DNA of 64,000 bases, from the NCBI GenBank assembly GCA_000153445.1, contig CH672397.1, forward strand, positions 230,930 through 294,929, written 5' to 3'. The stretch's first letter is position 1; every line of letters begins with the position of its first letter. The notes under the pieces are model-generated. The model worked only from the letters and a program-made list of their open reading frames with translations. It was not told the DNA's origin and made no database searches. Made by a program: the position numbers and the translations under genes. Of this stretch, positions 34,778 to 44,851 are shown in pieces. This DNA is from a gamma proteobacterium HTCC2207. GTDB taxonomy: Bacteria; Pseudomonadota; Gammaproteobacteria; Pseudomonadales; Porticoccaceae.

Positions 34778-35515
34778 ATGCCATTAGCTGGAAAAGAGAA
34801 AAAGTATAAGCGTATTCTTCTAAAGCTCAGCGGTGAAGAGTTAATGGGAGAAGAGGGCTTCGGGATTGATCCCAAGGTTCTCGATCGCATGGCGCTTGAA
34901 ATTGGCCAGCTAGTGGGTATTGGTGTTCAGGTCGGTCTGGTGATTGGCGGCGGTAATTTGTTTCGTGGCGCCGCATTGAATCAGGCCGGTATGGATCGTG
35001 TCACCGGCGACCATATGGGTATGTTGGCCACAGTGATGAATGCCTTGGCCATGCGCGATGCGCTTGAACGTACCAATATTTCGTCTCATGTTATGTCTGC
35101 AATTCCCATGAGCGGTGTGGTTGAACACTATGACCGTCGCCGTGCTATTCGCTATCTCAAAGATGGTGATGTGGTTATTTTTGCCGCCGGTACGGGCAAC
35201 CCTTTCTTTACTACCGACTCTGCCGCCTGTTTGCGTGGCATCGAGATCGAAGCCAATGTTGTACTCAAGGCGACCAAAGTTGATGGCGTCTACACTGCTG
35301 ATCCGATGCTTGATCCTACAGCCGAGCTCTATGATCATCTCACCTATGATGAGGTGCTCGACAAAAAGCTGGCAGTGATGGATCTGACAGCTATCTGTCT
35401 GTGTCGCGAACATAATATGCCGCTGCGTGTCTTCCGCATGTCCAAACAGGGCGCATTGCTCAATCTGGTAGTGGGTGGCGACGAGGGCACTTTGATCGAA
35501 GAGGGACCGAAATGA
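34778..35515 (+). CDS. pyrH: UMP kinase
   Basis: This 245-residue bacterial-type uridylate kinase of the amino-acid-kinase fold makes UDP from [13 protein letters not shown] at the N-terminus, [24 protein letters not shown] and [15 protein letters not shown] are family motifs. The last codons overlap the frr start (ATGA, 4 bp), which implies translational coupling. Normal length. Confidence 0.97.
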   Translation: MPLAGKEKKYKRILLKLSGEELMGEEGFGIDPKVLDRMALEIGQLVGIGVQVGLVIGGGNLFRGAALNQAGMDRVTGDHMGMLATVMNALAMRDALERTNISSHVMSAIPMSGVVEHYDRRRAIRYLKDGDVVIFAAGTGNPFFTTDSAACLRGIEIEANVVLKATKVDGVYTADPMLDPTAELYDHLTYDEVLDKKLAVMDLTAICLCREHNMPLRVFRMSKQGALLNLVVGGDEGTLIEEGPK

Positions 35516-36069
35516 TTAACGAATTGAAAACCGAAGCTAATACTCGCATGACCAAAGCACTCGAAGCGTTGGGTAATGCCTTTAATAAAATTCGTACAGG
35601 CCGTGCTCACCCAAGCCTGTTAGACGGCATTCATGTCGACTACTACGGCGTTAACACGCCACTGGCGCAGGCTGCTTCGATTGTAATTGAAGATGCTCGT
35701 ACTCTGTCTTTGACGCCTTGGGAAAAAAGTCTGGTACCGGCGATTGAGAAGGCCATTCTCAAGTCCGACTTGGGTTTGAATCCGACTACCGCGGGCGCTG
35801 TGATTCGTCTGCCGCTGCCGTCACTGACCGAAGAGACCCGTAAAGTCTATGGTAAGCAGGCCAAAGCAGAAGCGGAGAATGGGCGTATTTCTGTGCGCAA
35901 TGTTCGCCGTGATGTGCTTTCGAGCCTCAAAGCTCTGCTAAAAGATAAAGATATCAGCGAAGATGAAGAGCGCCGAGGTCAGGATGAAATTCAAAAGATC
36001 ACTGACAGCTTTATTGCCCGTATAGACGAAGCACTAGTTGCTAAAGAAAAGGATCTAATGGAGATTTAA
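35512..36069 (+). CDS. frr: ribosome recycling factor
   Basis: This 185-residue protein splits post-termination ribosomes with EF-G. It contains [15 protein letters not shown] near residue 27 and the NVRRD motif ([12 protein letters not shown]). Length equals that of E. coli RRF. It overlaps pyrH by 4 bp and is followed by uppS after 19 bp. Confidence 0.97.
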   Translation: MINELKTEANTRMTKALEALGNAFNKIRTGRAHPSLLDGIHVDYYGVNTPLAQAASIVIEDARTLSLTPWEKSLVPAIEKAILKSDLGLNPTTAGAVIRLPLPSLTEETRKVYGKQAKAEAENGRISVRNVRRDVLSSLKALLKDKDISEDEERRGQDEIQKITDSFIARIDEALVAKEKDLMEI

Positions 36070-36088
36070 TCTCCATGGTGAACTTCTA

Positions 36089-36889
36089 ATGGTAGATTCC
36101 GACTCCAAAAACGACTCCCTCTCTAGGTCTGATTTTGAGAACGTCACGCATCCTTTAAAGCATGTTGCTGTCATTATGGATGGCAATAATCGCTGGGCGA
36201 AGCAGCGTGGTCTGTCTGGTGTTGCGGGCCACGAAGCCGGCGTCGAGCGTATTCGCGACATTTTGCACGCGGCAAAAGCCCGTGGCATAGAAGTGGTTAC
36301 GCTTTTTGCCTTTAGTAGCGAGAACTGGAAACGGCCGGAGTTTGAAGTTCGCGGTTTGATGGCGCTGTTTTCCTCCTACCTTAAAAAAGAAGCAAAAAAG
36401 CTCCGCGACGATGGTGTCCGGCTCAGAGTTGTCGGCAATCGCAACCAGTTTAGCGATCGTCTTAAGCGATTGATTGATGACGCGGAGAGCCTCACCGCGA
36501 GTGGAAAATTTACCCTGGTACTCTGCGTTGATTACGGCGGACGCTGGGATATTGTCACCGCTACTCAAAAAATTGCCTCTGAAGTCCAGATGGGGCGCTT
36601 GCGGCCCTCTGACGTCACTGAAGATACAGTGGCTAAGTTCCTTCAGACTGAAGGGCTTCCAGATCCTGACCTCTGTGTACGCACTGCGGGCGAGCAGCGT
36701 ATCAGCAACTTCTTACTCTGGCAGATGGCTTACACAGAATTCTACTTTGCCAATTGTTACTGGCCAGACTTTGATACAGCCGCCCTCAATGTGGCTGTAG
36801 ATGAGTACTATTCTCGCCAGCGTCGCTTTGGTTTGCGCGATGCGGTTGAAGATGACGCTACCTCTCTCGGAGAGAAAATAGGTGTTTAA
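36089..36889 (+). CDS. uppS: undecaprenyl diphosphate synthase
   Basis: This 266-residue cis-prenyltransferase makes the C55 lipid carrier for cell-wall and LPS synthesis. The signature is IMDGNNRWAKQRG (Asp about 30) with Asn in place of the usual Gly in MDGNGRW, a mild variation. FAFSSENWKRP and RTAGEQRISNFLLWQ are also typical. It overlaps cdsA by 8 bp. Confidence 0.96.
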   Translation: MVDSDSKNDSLSRSDFENVTHPLKHVAVIMDGNNRWAKQRGLSGVAGHEAGVERIRDILHAAKARGIEVVTLFAFSSENWKRPEFEVRGLMALFSSYLKKEAKKLRDDGVRLRVVGNRNQFSDRLKRLIDDAESLTASGKFTLVLCVDYGGRWDIVTATQKIASEVQMGRLRPSDVTEDTVAKFLQTEGLPDPDLCVRTAGEQRISNFLLWQMAYTEFYFANCYWPDFDTAALNVAVDEYYSRQRRFGLRDAVEDDATSLGEKIGV

Positions 36890-37712
36890 ACAGCGCGTTA
36901 TCACTGCGATTGCGCTAGTTCTGGGCCTATTTGGACTACTGTTTAACCTAAATGCGCTGAATTTTTCATTGGCCGTCGCGCCTGTTGTGCTGCTAGCGGG
37001 TTGGGAGTGGTCCAATCTAATGGGTCTTCGGACCAAGCGTCACAGGTTTGCCTTTCTCGCGCTATTAGCTCTATCGCTGGCAGTGGCTTGTTTAAGTCTA
37101 AATCTATTCGGCGCTCTCAATGTTTCTCTTGGGCAGACTCTCTGTCTTGCTGTATCGGTGCTCTGGGCGGTGATTTTTCTCTGGGTACAGGGGTATCCGT
37201 CTAGCGCTATTCTCTGGTCACCGCGACCTATTTTGGGATTGCTGGGCCTCGTGCTGCTGTCGATCACCTGGGTTGCCATTGTGCTAATTATCCATCAGCC
37301 CCACGGTCCCTGGTTGTTGCTGTTTGCCTTTGTAGTCGTTGCCTTGGCGGATATTGGTGGCTATGTGGCCGGCAATCTATTTGGCAAGCACAAGTTGGCA
37401 CCACGGGTCAGTCCAGGTAAGACCTGGGAGGGTTTCTGTGGCGGCATTTTATTACAGTGCATTTTGATCGCTTCCATGACATCGTTTATGCCTGAAAAAA
37501 TCACCACTGGTATGCTGTTGGCACTGGTTATTCCAGTGTCGCTCTATTCCGTTCTCGGCGATCTCTTTGAAAGCATGGTCAAGCGTCACAGTGGCGTGAA
37601 AGACAGCGGCAATATCCTGCCTGGACACGGTGGTGTGCTCGACCGAATCGACGGTCTGATTGCCGCGCTACCACTGTTTATTTTACTGTTCCTCCTGCTG
37701 AGCCCGTTTTAG
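36882..37712 (+). CDS. cdsA: phosphatidate cytidylyltransferase
   Basis: This 276-residue inner-membrane enzyme makes CDP-diacylglycerol, the precursor of phospholipids. About eight hydrophobic segments are seen, then the signature SMVKRHSGVKDSGNILPGHG followed by GVLDRIDG. SPGKTWEG is the other conserved motif. The GTG start at 36882 overlaps the end of uppS and follows AGAGAAAATAG. Confidence 0.95.
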   Translation: MFKQRVITAIALVLGLFGLLFNLNALNFSLAVAPVVLLAGWEWSNLMGLRTKRHRFAFLALLALSLAVACLSLNLFGALNVSLGQTLCLAVSVLWAVIFLWVQGYPSSAILWSPRPILGLLGLVLLSITWVAIVLIIHQPHGPWLLLFAFVVVALADIGGYVAGNLFGKHKLAPRVSPGKTWEGFCGGILLQCILIASMTSFMPEKITTGMLLALVIPVSLYSVLGDLFESMVKRHSGVKDSGNILPGHGGVLDRIDGLIAALPLFILLFLLLSPF

Positions 37713-37715
37713 ATC

Positions 37716-38906
37716 ATGCAAATGATCACTGTCCTGGGGGCAACCGGATCCATAGGCGTTAGCACTCTTGATGTGGTTGCTCGACACCCAGATAAATATG
37801 CTGTTTTTGCTCTCACTGCCCATACTCAGATTGATAAGTTGGCTGAGCAATGTGAGCAGTTCAGTCCTAAATTTGCCGTTGTAGGCAATGCCGCCCTGGC
37901 CAATCAGTTGCAAACTAAGTTGCGCGTCCGTGGCTCTCGCACTGAGGTTATTTATGGCGTAGATGCACTCTGTCAGGTTTCCAGCGATGCAGCTGTAGAT
38001 ACCGTGATGGCTGCCATTGTTGGCGCAGCTGGTCTGGTACCAACACTTGCTGCAGTGCATGCCGGTAAGAAAATATTGCTCGCGAATAAAGAAGCCTTGG
38101 TTATGGCTGGCGGGCTATTTATGCAAGCGGTAGCGGACTCTGGTTCAGTGCTTCTCCCTATCGATAGCGAGCACAATGCAATATTCCAGTGTCTGCCAGC
38201 AGACTATGGCCGCTCGCCCGGTATCGGCATGAATAGCGGTGTGGAAAAATTATTGCTCTCTGCTTCCGGTGGGCCTTTCCGTGGCATGAGTCTAGAACAG
38301 ATGCACGCTGTTACTCCAGATCAAGCCTGTGCCCATCCGAATTGGAGTATGGGACGCAAGATCTCGGTGGATTCGGCATCCCTGATGAACAAGGGCTTAG
38401 AATTGATTGAAGCCTGCTGGTTATTTGCCGTTCCAGAACAGTCCATAGATGTAGTGGTGCACCCGCAGAGTATTATTCACTCCCTGGTGCAGTACTCGGA
38501 CGGTTCAGTGTTGGCTCAGCTGGGTAATCCGGATATGCGCACGCCGATTGCTCATGCCCTGGCTTGGCCTCAGCGCATCGAGTCTGGTGTGGCCAATTTA
38601 GATCTATTTGACGTTGCGCGACTAGATTTTGAGAAACCTGATATGCAAGCGTTTCCCTGTTTAGGTATTGCCAGAGAGGCTGCTCAGGCAGGTGCTAATG
38701 CAGCGACTATACTCAATGCGGCGAACGAAATTGCGGTGCAGGCGTTCCTGGATCAGCGTATCGGTTTTACCCAAATTGCATCTGTTGTTGCGCAGACGCT
38801 GAATAGCCAAGTTATCAATGAACCAGAATCACTTGAGGCAGTCCAAGAGTCCGACAATCAAGCGCGTCTATACAGCAGTGCTTATATTAAAAGCCTAGAG
38901 AAGTAA
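37716..38906 (+). CDS. dxr: 1-deoxy-D-xylulose-5-phosphate reductoisomerase
   Basis: This 396-residue NADPH-dependent enzyme makes 2-C-methyl-D-erythritol 4-phosphate in the non-mevalonate isoprenoid pathway. [16 protein letters not shown] is the NADPH motif, and [10 protein letters not shown] and [12 protein letters not shown] contain active-site residues. A start two codons downstream (ATG 37722) is equally possible. It feeds the uppS product's precursors and lies 3 bp from both neighbours' ends. Confidence 0.96.
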   Translation: MQMITVLGATGSIGVSTLDVVARHPDKYAVFALTAHTQIDKLAEQCEQFSPKFAVVGNAALANQLQTKLRVRGSRTEVIYGVDALCQVSSDAAVDTVMAAIVGAAGLVPTLAAVHAGKKILLANKEALVMAGGLFMQAVADSGSVLLPIDSEHNAIFQCLPADYGRSPGIGMNSGVEKLLLSASGGPFRGMSLEQMHAVTPDQACAHPNWSMGRKISVDSASLMNKGLELIEACWLFAVPEQSIDVVVHPQSIIHSLVQYSDGSVLAQLGNPDMRTPIAHALAWPQRIESGVANLDLFDVARLDFEKPDMQAFPCLGIAREAAQAGANAATILNAANEIAVQAFLDQRIGFTQIASVVAQTLNSQVINEPESLEAVQESDNQARLYSSAYIKSLEK

Positions 38907-38909
38907 TTT

Positions 38910-40268
38910 ATGGATCTATTGCAGACAATCTTTTTCACCTTAATTGCCTTGGGGGTATTAGTCAGCTTTCATGAGTTCGGGCATTTCTGGGTAGCGCGAC
39001 GCTGTGGCGTTAAGGTGCAGCGTTTCTCCATTGGTTTTGGTACGCCGCTGTTGCGCTGGCACGATTCCCATAACACCGAATTCGTTATTGCGGCTCTGCC
39101 TCTGGGTGGCTACGTGAAAATGCTCGATGAGCGGGAAGGGGACGTATCGGCTGAGGACCTACCTCATGCCTTTACCCAAAAAACAGTCTGGCAGCGCCTG
39201 GCCATTGTTGCCGCGGGCCCTGTGGCTAACTTTTTACTTGCGGTAGTCGCTTTCTGGATTGTGTTTCTCTCCGGAGAGCGCGGTATAGCGCCAGTCGCCG
39301 GTTCGGTGCTCAGTGGTTCCCTGGCAGAGCAATCGGGTTTTGAGGTGGGTACTGAGATTATTTCGGTTAATGGTCATCGTACAGACACCTGGGCTGCCGT
39401 CTCACGCCAGCTCTTTGGTTATATAGGCACTACCGGTGATATCCCATTGACCGTCACCTACCCAAATTCCACTATTGAGTATGATCTGGCTGTGCCCGTC
39501 AGCGCTTGGCTGCGTGAAGCCGAAGAGCCTTCGCCATTGCGAGAGCTGGGTATCACGCCACCCTTTGAGCTGGAGGCCCTAAGTCTGGGTGCAGTTGCTG
39601 AGGATGGTGCGGGCTATTCAGCAGGGCTACGAGAAGACGATCGTCTGGTTGCCATCAATGGTAGCGATATTCTCAGTGTTGAAGCCTTTATTAAAACTGT
39701 TTCCTCCAGTGCTAATACAGCTGTCGAATTGCTTGTCGAGCGTGATGCAGGGCAGCTACTGATCAGCGTTATTCCCCGATTGGTCGATAGAGATGGGCAG
39801 CGGGTAGGGCAGCTGGGTGTGCAGTTGGCATCGATGGGAAGCTATCCTGAAGAGTTACTGCGCACCGTTGAGTACGGTGTTTTTGGCGCTGTAGTTCGCG
39901 CTGCTGAAGAGACTGCTGAGACTAGTTTGTTTGTGCTAAAGTCCATCGGAAAATTGGTGGTCGGCGATCTGTCCCCGAAAAATCTTAGCGGCCCAATCAC
40001 CATTGCCAAGGTTGCTGGTGACTCGGCAAAGTCTGGCTTCGACAATTTTATTCGCTTTATCGCCATTCTCAGTATAATGCTCGGCGTGATGAATCTTTTG
40101 CCTATTCCGGTCCTCGATGGCGGTCATATTGTCTACTACCTCATTGAGGTGGTTAAGGGCTCTCCGGTTTCGGATACAGTGCAGATAGTAGGCTATAAAG
40201 TAGGCTTCTTTATGCTTATGGGATTGATGGTATTTGCTACCTATAACGACGTTATGCGGGCTTTTTAA
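38910..40268 (+). CDS. rseP: site-2 protease RseP
   Basis: This 452-residue intramembrane metalloprotease activates the sigma-E envelope response by cleaving RseA. The zinc motif HEFGH is in the first transmembrane segment (about residues 22-26); two PDZ-like domains follow in the periplasm; NLLPIPVLDGGH lies near the C-terminus with the third metal ligand Asp. It sits between dxr and bamA as in most gammaproteobacteria. Confidence 0.96.
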   Translation: MDLLQTIFFTLIALGVLVSFHEFGHFWVARRCGVKVQRFSIGFGTPLLRWHDSHNTEFVIAALPLGGYVKMLDEREGDVSAEDLPHAFTQKTVWQRLAIVAAGPVANFLLAVVAFWIVFLSGERGIAPVAGSVLSGSLAEQSGFEVGTEIISVNGHRTDTWAAVSRQLFGYIGTTGDIPLTVTYPNSTIEYDLAVPVSAWLREAEEPSPLRELGITPPFELEALSLGAVAEDGAGYSAGLREDDRLVAINGSDILSVEAFIKTVSSSANTAVELLVERDAGQLLISVIPRLVDRDGQRVGQLGVQLASMGSYPEELLRTVEYGVFGAVVRAAEETAETSLFVLKSIGKLVVGDLSPKNLSGPITIAKVAGDSAKSGFDNFIRFIAILSIMLGVMNLLPIPVLDGGHIVYYLIEVVKGSPVSDTVQIVGYKVGFFMLMGLMVFATYNDVMRAF

Positions 40269-40311
40269 AGCCGTTTAAAGACAACTAAAAAAATTGGATT
40301 TAAATAATTTC

Positions 40312-42663
40312 ATGAAGCAATTCTTTAACGTTTTATTGTTAAGCCTCTCTTTGTTTGCCAGCTCGGTATTTGCCGAAGTATTTCAGGTTGACGATATTCG
40401 TATTGAAGGTCTGCAGCGGGTTTCTGCGGGTACTGTTTTTGCCGCTCTGCCAATCAGTGCTGGCGATCTTGTGGATGAGCCAGCGATTCGCTCGGCAACA
40501 CGGTCACTGTTCCGCACAGGCTACTTTTCTAACGTTATTATGGCCCGAGAGAATGGGGTGCTGGTAATCGGACTAGCAGAGCGTCCAGCGGTTACCGAGA
40601 TAAATCTAGACGGTAACAAGGCGATTGAGACTGAGCAGCTGCTTGACGCGCTGCGTGACAATGGTTTGGCTGAAGGGCAGATCTTCCGTCAGGTCATTCT
40701 CGAGGGTATGACTCAAGAATTACAGCGTCAGTATGTGTCTCAGGGTCGCTATGGCGCCTTGGTTGAGACTGAAGTGAAGCAACTGCCGCGCAATCGCGTT
40801 GCAGTCAACATTAATATCGATGAGGGTGATGTCGCCAAAATCCGCCATATCAATATAGTGGGTAATAGCGAATTTACTGAAGAGGAACTGCTCGAGTCTT
40901 TTGAACAGCAGACCACTGGCTGGTTATCCTGGATCACCAGTGACGACAAATACGCCCGTGAGAAGCTTTCTGGCGATTTGGAGACCCTTGAATCCTGGTA
41001 TTTGGATCGTGGTTACCTGCAGTTTAAGGTCGCCTCGACTCAGGTCTCTATCAGTCCTGAAAAAGAGTCGGTTTACATCACCATCAATGTGGATGAAGGG
41101 GACGTCTACACTATTGGCGAAGTGGATCTGGCCGGTGAGTTGATGATTCCGGAACTGCAGGTTCGTGCGATGATTATTCTCAAAGAGGGTATGACTTTCT
41201 CGCAGACACTAATGACAACGTCCAGTGAGTATATTACTCGTCGTCTGGGCAACGAGGGTTATACCTTTGCTGAGGTTGAGGGCTTTCCCGAAGTCAATGA
41301 AGAGGACAAGACTGCCAAGATAACCTATCTGGTTAAGCCGGGTATGCGTGCCTATGTGAGGCGAGTGGAATTCCGTGGCAATACCAAGACCGCTGACTCT
41401 GTGTTGCGTCGCGAGATGCGTCAGATGGAGGCTGGTTCAGCCAATAATGCCTTGATCGAAATGTCTAAGGTTCGGCTTGAGCGTCTTGGTTTCTTCAAAG
41501 AAGTTAATGTAGAGAACGTACCAGTTGCCGGTACCAATGATCAGATCGATGTGGTGTACAGTGTTGAAGAGCAGCCCTCGGGCTCGATTGGTGCAAGTGT
41601 TGGTTACGCTCAGGGCACTGGTTTGATTCTTGGTGCTAACCTCAGCGAGAACAACTTTTTGGGTACGGGTAAGCAGGTGGGCATAGGGTTAAATCGCAGT
41701 ACCTATCAAACCTCGATTAACTTCAGCTATTCGGAGCCTTACTTTACGGTTGATGGCGTAAGTGCCGGCTACAGCCTGTTTGCCCGCGAAACTGATTACG
41801 ATGAGATCAATGTTGCCAGCTTCTCTACCAATACCTACGGAGCAGCTGTCAATTGGAGCTATCCGATTACAGAAGTGCAGCGTATCGGATTTGGCCTGGG
41901 TTATGAAAATCTCGATCTGCAGACCGGTATCTTTGCCTCTAAAGAAATTGCAGATTTTGTGAGAGACAATGGTTCGGAGTTCGATATAGTCAATGCCAAT
42001 ATCAACTGGGTTCAGTCAACGCTCAACCGCGGTGTCTTTGCCACCAGAGGTTCTCAGCAACGCTTTGGTTTTGATATGGCACTCCCTGGATCAGGTCTTG
42101 AATACTACAAAGTCACTTATTCTGCCCAGCATCTCCGAGGCCTTTACAGAGGCTTGAGCCTTAAGCTTAGAGCCGACTTGGGTTATGGCGAGTCCTACGG
42201 TGATACTACTCAAATGCCATTCTTTAAGAATTTCTATGGCGGCGGTTTTGGCTCGGTTCGCGGCTTCGAGCGCAATACTTTGGGCCCACGGGATACTCCC
42301 TGTAATTATAATGAAGATAATCCCTGCACGACGGGTTACCTAGACGATCCAGACCCCATTGGCGGCAACGTGCAAGTCGAGCTGGGAGCAGAGATTATTT
42401 TCCCGCTGCCGTTCCTCAAAGATCAGCGTTCAGTGCAATCGACACTGTTTTTTGATGCGGGTAATATCTTCAATACCAAATGTGGCGAGTTACAGTCCAA
42501 CTGCTTTAAACCAGATGCAGGTGAATTACGCTACTCTGTGGGCATAGGGGCAACCTGGTTAAGTGGTTTTGGGCCAATCACATTTAGTTTGGCTAAACCG
42601 TTAAATTCAAATGACTTCGATGAGACTGAAGTGTTTCAGTTCTCATTGGGTAATCAATTTTAA
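40312..42663 (+). CDS. bamA: outer-membrane assembly factor BamA
   Basis: This 783-residue core of the BAM complex inserts beta-barrel proteins into the outer membrane. The signal peptide (residues 1-about 20, ending SSVFA) precedes five POTRA domains (about residues 25-420) and a 16-strand barrel that contains GGFGSVRGFE, the loop-6 VRGF motif, and ends in QFSLGNQF. The start is placed at ATG 40312, where the signal peptide begins, rather than at a TTG six codons upstream. Confidence 0.96.
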   Translation: MKQFFNVLLLSLSLFASSVFAEVFQVDDIRIEGLQRVSAGTVFAALPISAGDLVDEPAIRSATRSLFRTGYFSNVIMARENGVLVIGLAERPAVTEINLDGNKAIETEQLLDALRDNGLAEGQIFRQVILEGMTQELQRQYVSQGRYGALVETEVKQLPRNRVAVNINIDEGDVAKIRHINIVGNSEFTEEELLESFEQQTTGWLSWITSDDKYAREKLSGDLETLESWYLDRGYLQFKVASTQVSISPEKESVYITINVDEGDVYTIGEVDLAGELMIPELQVRAMIILKEGMTFSQTLMTTSSEYITRRLGNEGYTFAEVEGFPEVNEEDKTAKITYLVKPGMRAYVRRVEFRGNTKTADSVLRREMRQMEAGSANNALIEMSKVRLERLGFFKEVNVENVPVAGTNDQIDVVYSVEEQPSGSIGASVGYAQGTGLILGANLSENNFLGTGKQVGIGLNRSTYQTSINFSYSEPYFTVDGVSAGYSLFARETDYDEINVASFSTNTYGAAVNWSYPITEVQRIGFGLGYENLDLQTGIFASKEIADFVRDNGSEFDIVNANINWVQSTLNRGVFATRGSQQRFGFDMALPGSGLEYYKVTYSAQHLRGLYRGLSLKLRADLGYGESYGDTTQMPFFKNFYGGGFGSVRGFERNTLGPRDTPCNYNEDNPCTTGYLDDPDPIGGNVQVELGAEIIFPLPFLKDQRSVQSTLFFDAGNIFNTKCGELQSNCFKPDAGELRYSVGIGATWLSGFGPITFSLAKPLNSNDFDETEVFQFSLGNQF

Positions 42664-42683
42664 AAATAGTAGGGAGAGGCGTT

Positions 42684-43208
42684 TTGTATAATTTGAAAGC
42701 AGTAGTGTTGGCATTGGTAGTAGGTTTTTCAGGTACAGTTTCTATGGCAGCGGTTGCCGCAGATAAGATTGCTGTTGTCGATATTGCTCGAGCTATCTTT
42801 AGCTCAAATATGGCCCAGGCGCGTCTTAAAGAAGCTGAGACCGGTGCAGATTTTGTCGCCCTGCGAGCAAAGTACGAGAGCTCTACTGCGGATCTTCAAG
42901 CACTGGCCAAAGAAGCTGAAACCAAGCGTATGACCTGGTCTCAGGAGCAGGCTCTAGGCCACCAAAAGAAAATGGAATATGCCAAAGCTGATGCTGAATT
43001 GGCCGGCCGCAAGATCCAGTCTGAACAGCAGCAATTACAACAGCAAATTATGCAGGAAATCGGCCCCATGGCTCAGCAAGCCCTGCAGGAAGTTGTCACC
43101 GAAGAGGGTGTCACCATTTTGCTGAAAATTGATGCAGTGCTGTTGGCTGGTCCCGAAAGCAACTTGACCGCTAAAGTTGCCGATCGTCTAAACAAAAAGT
43201 CGCAATAA
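42684..43208 (+). CDS. skp: periplasmic chaperone Skp/OmpH
   Basis: This 174-residue periplasmic chaperone escorts outer-membrane proteins to BamA. A signal peptide (cleavage near AVAA-DK, residue 26) is followed by IAVVDIARAIF, and a long coiled-coil region rich in Ala, Glu and Gln (about residues 50-125) forms the tentacles of the trimer. It starts with TTG at 42684 after a clear AGGGAGAGG site. It sits between bamA and lpxD. Confidence 0.93.
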   Translation: MYNLKAVVLALVVGFSGTVSMAAVAADKIAVVDIARAIFSSNMAQARLKEAETGADFVALRAKYESSTADLQALAKEAETKRMTWSQEQALGHQKKMEYAKADAELAGRKIQSEQQQLQQQIMQEIGPMAQQALQEVVTEEGVTILLKIDAVLLAGPESNLTAKVADRLNKKSQ

Positions 43209-43214
43209 TTTTTA

Positions 43215-44255
43215 ATGCCTGACGATTATTCACTCGCTGAAATAGCCGCGTTTCTCGGTGCCGAGCTACGCGGTGATGGCGCTCTGCGTATCAGCGGGTT
43301 GAATACTCTTAAAGATGCAGGCCCCGGTGAGCTGGCATTTCTTGCGAATGAGAAATACGCTAGCCAGCTAGGCTCCTGTAATGCAGCTGCAGTGATTATG
43401 GCTGCCAAACACATGGCGACAAATCAGGGCAGTGAGCTGGTGCAATACAGTGGTACTGCTTTGGTTCTCGAAAACCCCTATTTGGGGTATGCGCGTATCT
43501 CGCAATGGTTTGATCGCTGTCCCAAGTCAGTTGCCGGTGTACATCCCTCAGCAGTTATTGCCGATTCCGCATCTCTAGGCGCGGGTGTGACGATTTCAGC
43601 CAATGTGGTTGTTGAAGCTGACGCGGTGATTGGCTCTGGCAGTTATCTGGGTGCAGGTAGCTTTATAGGTGCTCGTTCGCAGCTTGGTGACAATGCCCGT
43701 ATTTCGGCTAATGTATCTATTTATCATGACGTTGTTTTGGGATCTGATGTGGTCATTCACAGCGGCTCGGTAATCGGTGCTGATGGGTTTGGCTTTGCAC
43801 CAGACGGGGCAGGTCAGTGGCAGAAGATCTATCAAATAGGTGGCGTCAAAATTGGTAACAGTGTTGAAATAGGCGCCTGCAGCACCATTGATCGCGGTGC
43901 CCTTGGTGATACCTGTATCGGCGACCACGTGATTATTGATAATCATGTGCAGATTGCCCACAACGCGGTGATTGGCAATGGTTGTGCTCTGGCGGCTTAT
44001 TCCGGCCTTGCGGGCAGTGCAACCCTGGGTAACAACTGTATTCTGGCTGGCGATGCCTGTGTGGTCGGTCACGTCACTATCTGTGACAATGTGCAGGTAA
44101 CTGCTCGCGGCCTGGTGACCAAGTCGATTACCGAGCCCGGCTCCTACTCTTCTGGAATGCCTCTGATGAAGACGCGAGAGTGGCGCAAAAATGCGGTGCG
44201 AATAACGCAGCTAGATAGTATTGCGCGCCGTCTGAGAGATTTCGAAAAAGATTGA
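43215..44255 (+). CDS. lpxD: UDP-3-O-acyl-glucosamine N-acyltransferase
   Basis: This 346-residue enzyme performs the third step of lipid A synthesis, adding a second 3-hydroxyacyl chain from ACP. A short N-terminal uridine-binding domain precedes a left-handed beta-helix (about residues 105-300) and a C-terminal helix. The catalytic His is in NHVQIAHNAVIG. FGFAPDGAGQWQKI is also conserved. It starts 6 bp after skp. Confidence 0.95.
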   Translation: MPDDYSLAEIAAFLGAELRGDGALRISGLNTLKDAGPGELAFLANEKYASQLGSCNAAAVIMAAKHMATNQGSELVQYSGTALVLENPYLGYARISQWFDRCPKSVAGVHPSAVIADSASLGAGVTISANVVVEADAVIGSGSYLGAGSFIGARSQLGDNARISANVSIYHDVVLGSDVVIHSGSVIGADGFGFAPDGAGQWQKIYQIGGVKIGNSVEIGACSTIDRGALGDTCIGDHVIIDNHVQIAHNAVIGNGCALAAYSGLAGSATLGNNCILAGDACVVGHVTICDNVQVTARGLVTKSITEPGSYSSGMPLMKTREWRKNAVRITQLDSIARRLRDFEKD

Positions 44256-44362
44256 TCGGCTGAGAGAGTAGCTACTGCTAAGTGTATTCCGCTAAATGAT
44301 TTATAAATAGCCTGTGCTTGGTTTGACTGCACAAGCTATATAACAAGACCTAAAGAATTTTT

Positions 44363-44851
44363 ATGGATGGAACAATGACCGAAAACAATGGCACCGACGG
44401 CGCCCTGACAGTTACAGAAATTATGAATATTTTGCCCCACCGCTATCCCTTTTTGCTGGTGGACAGAGTGTTGGAACTGGTTGAGGGTGAGCGGATTCTG
44501 GCGATGAAAAATATCACCGGTAATGAGGATGTTTTCAACGGTCATTTTCCCGGTGCGCCGATCTTTCCCGGCGTGATGATTATTGAAGCCCTGGCTCAGG
44601 CCTCGGGTATTCTTGGTTTTAAAACAACCAATACCACTGCTGATGACGGTAAGCTCTATCTGTTTGCCGGTGTTGACAAGGCTCGCTTTAAAAAGCCGGT
44701 GACCCCCGGTGATCAGCTGATGCTGGAGTCCCAAGTTGTTGCTGTGAAGCGCAATATCTGGCGTTTTCAAACCCGTGCCACAGTCAATGATAAGCTCGTC
44801 TGTGAAGCTACGTTACTCTGTGCCTATCAGGATCGAGATAAAGTTAAGTGA
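44363..44851 (+). CDS. fabZ: 3-hydroxyacyl-ACP dehydratase
   Basis: This 162-residue hot-dog-fold dehydratase of type II fatty acid synthesis has LPHRYPFLLVDRV at its core and HFPGAPIFPGVMIIEALAQ, with the His and Glu of the active site. The start may be ATG 44363 or ATG 44375 four codons on. The 107-bp gap before it may hold an internal promoter. It overlaps lpxA by 4 bp. Confidence 0.95.
   Translation: MDGTMTENNGTDGALTVTEIMNILPHRYPFLLVDRVLELVEGERILAMKNITGNEDVFNGHFPGAPIFPGVMIIEALAQASGILGFKTTNTTADDGKLYLFAGVDKARFKKPVTPGDQLMLESQVVAVKRNIWRFQTRATVNDKLVCEATLLCAYQDRDKVK

Noticed and set aside
34910-35413. Minus-strand ORF of 167 codons in pyrH
   Set aside because: Antisense shadow of a conserved gene, with no ribosome site.
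41000-42660. Horizontal transfer or mobile element in the core operon
   Set aside because: Gene order, overlaps and base use are uniform; no integrase, transposase or flanking repeats.
43596-44072. Minus-strand ORF of 158 codons in lpxD
   Set aside because: Antisense to the hexapeptide-repeat region; repeated codon pattern explains the open frame.
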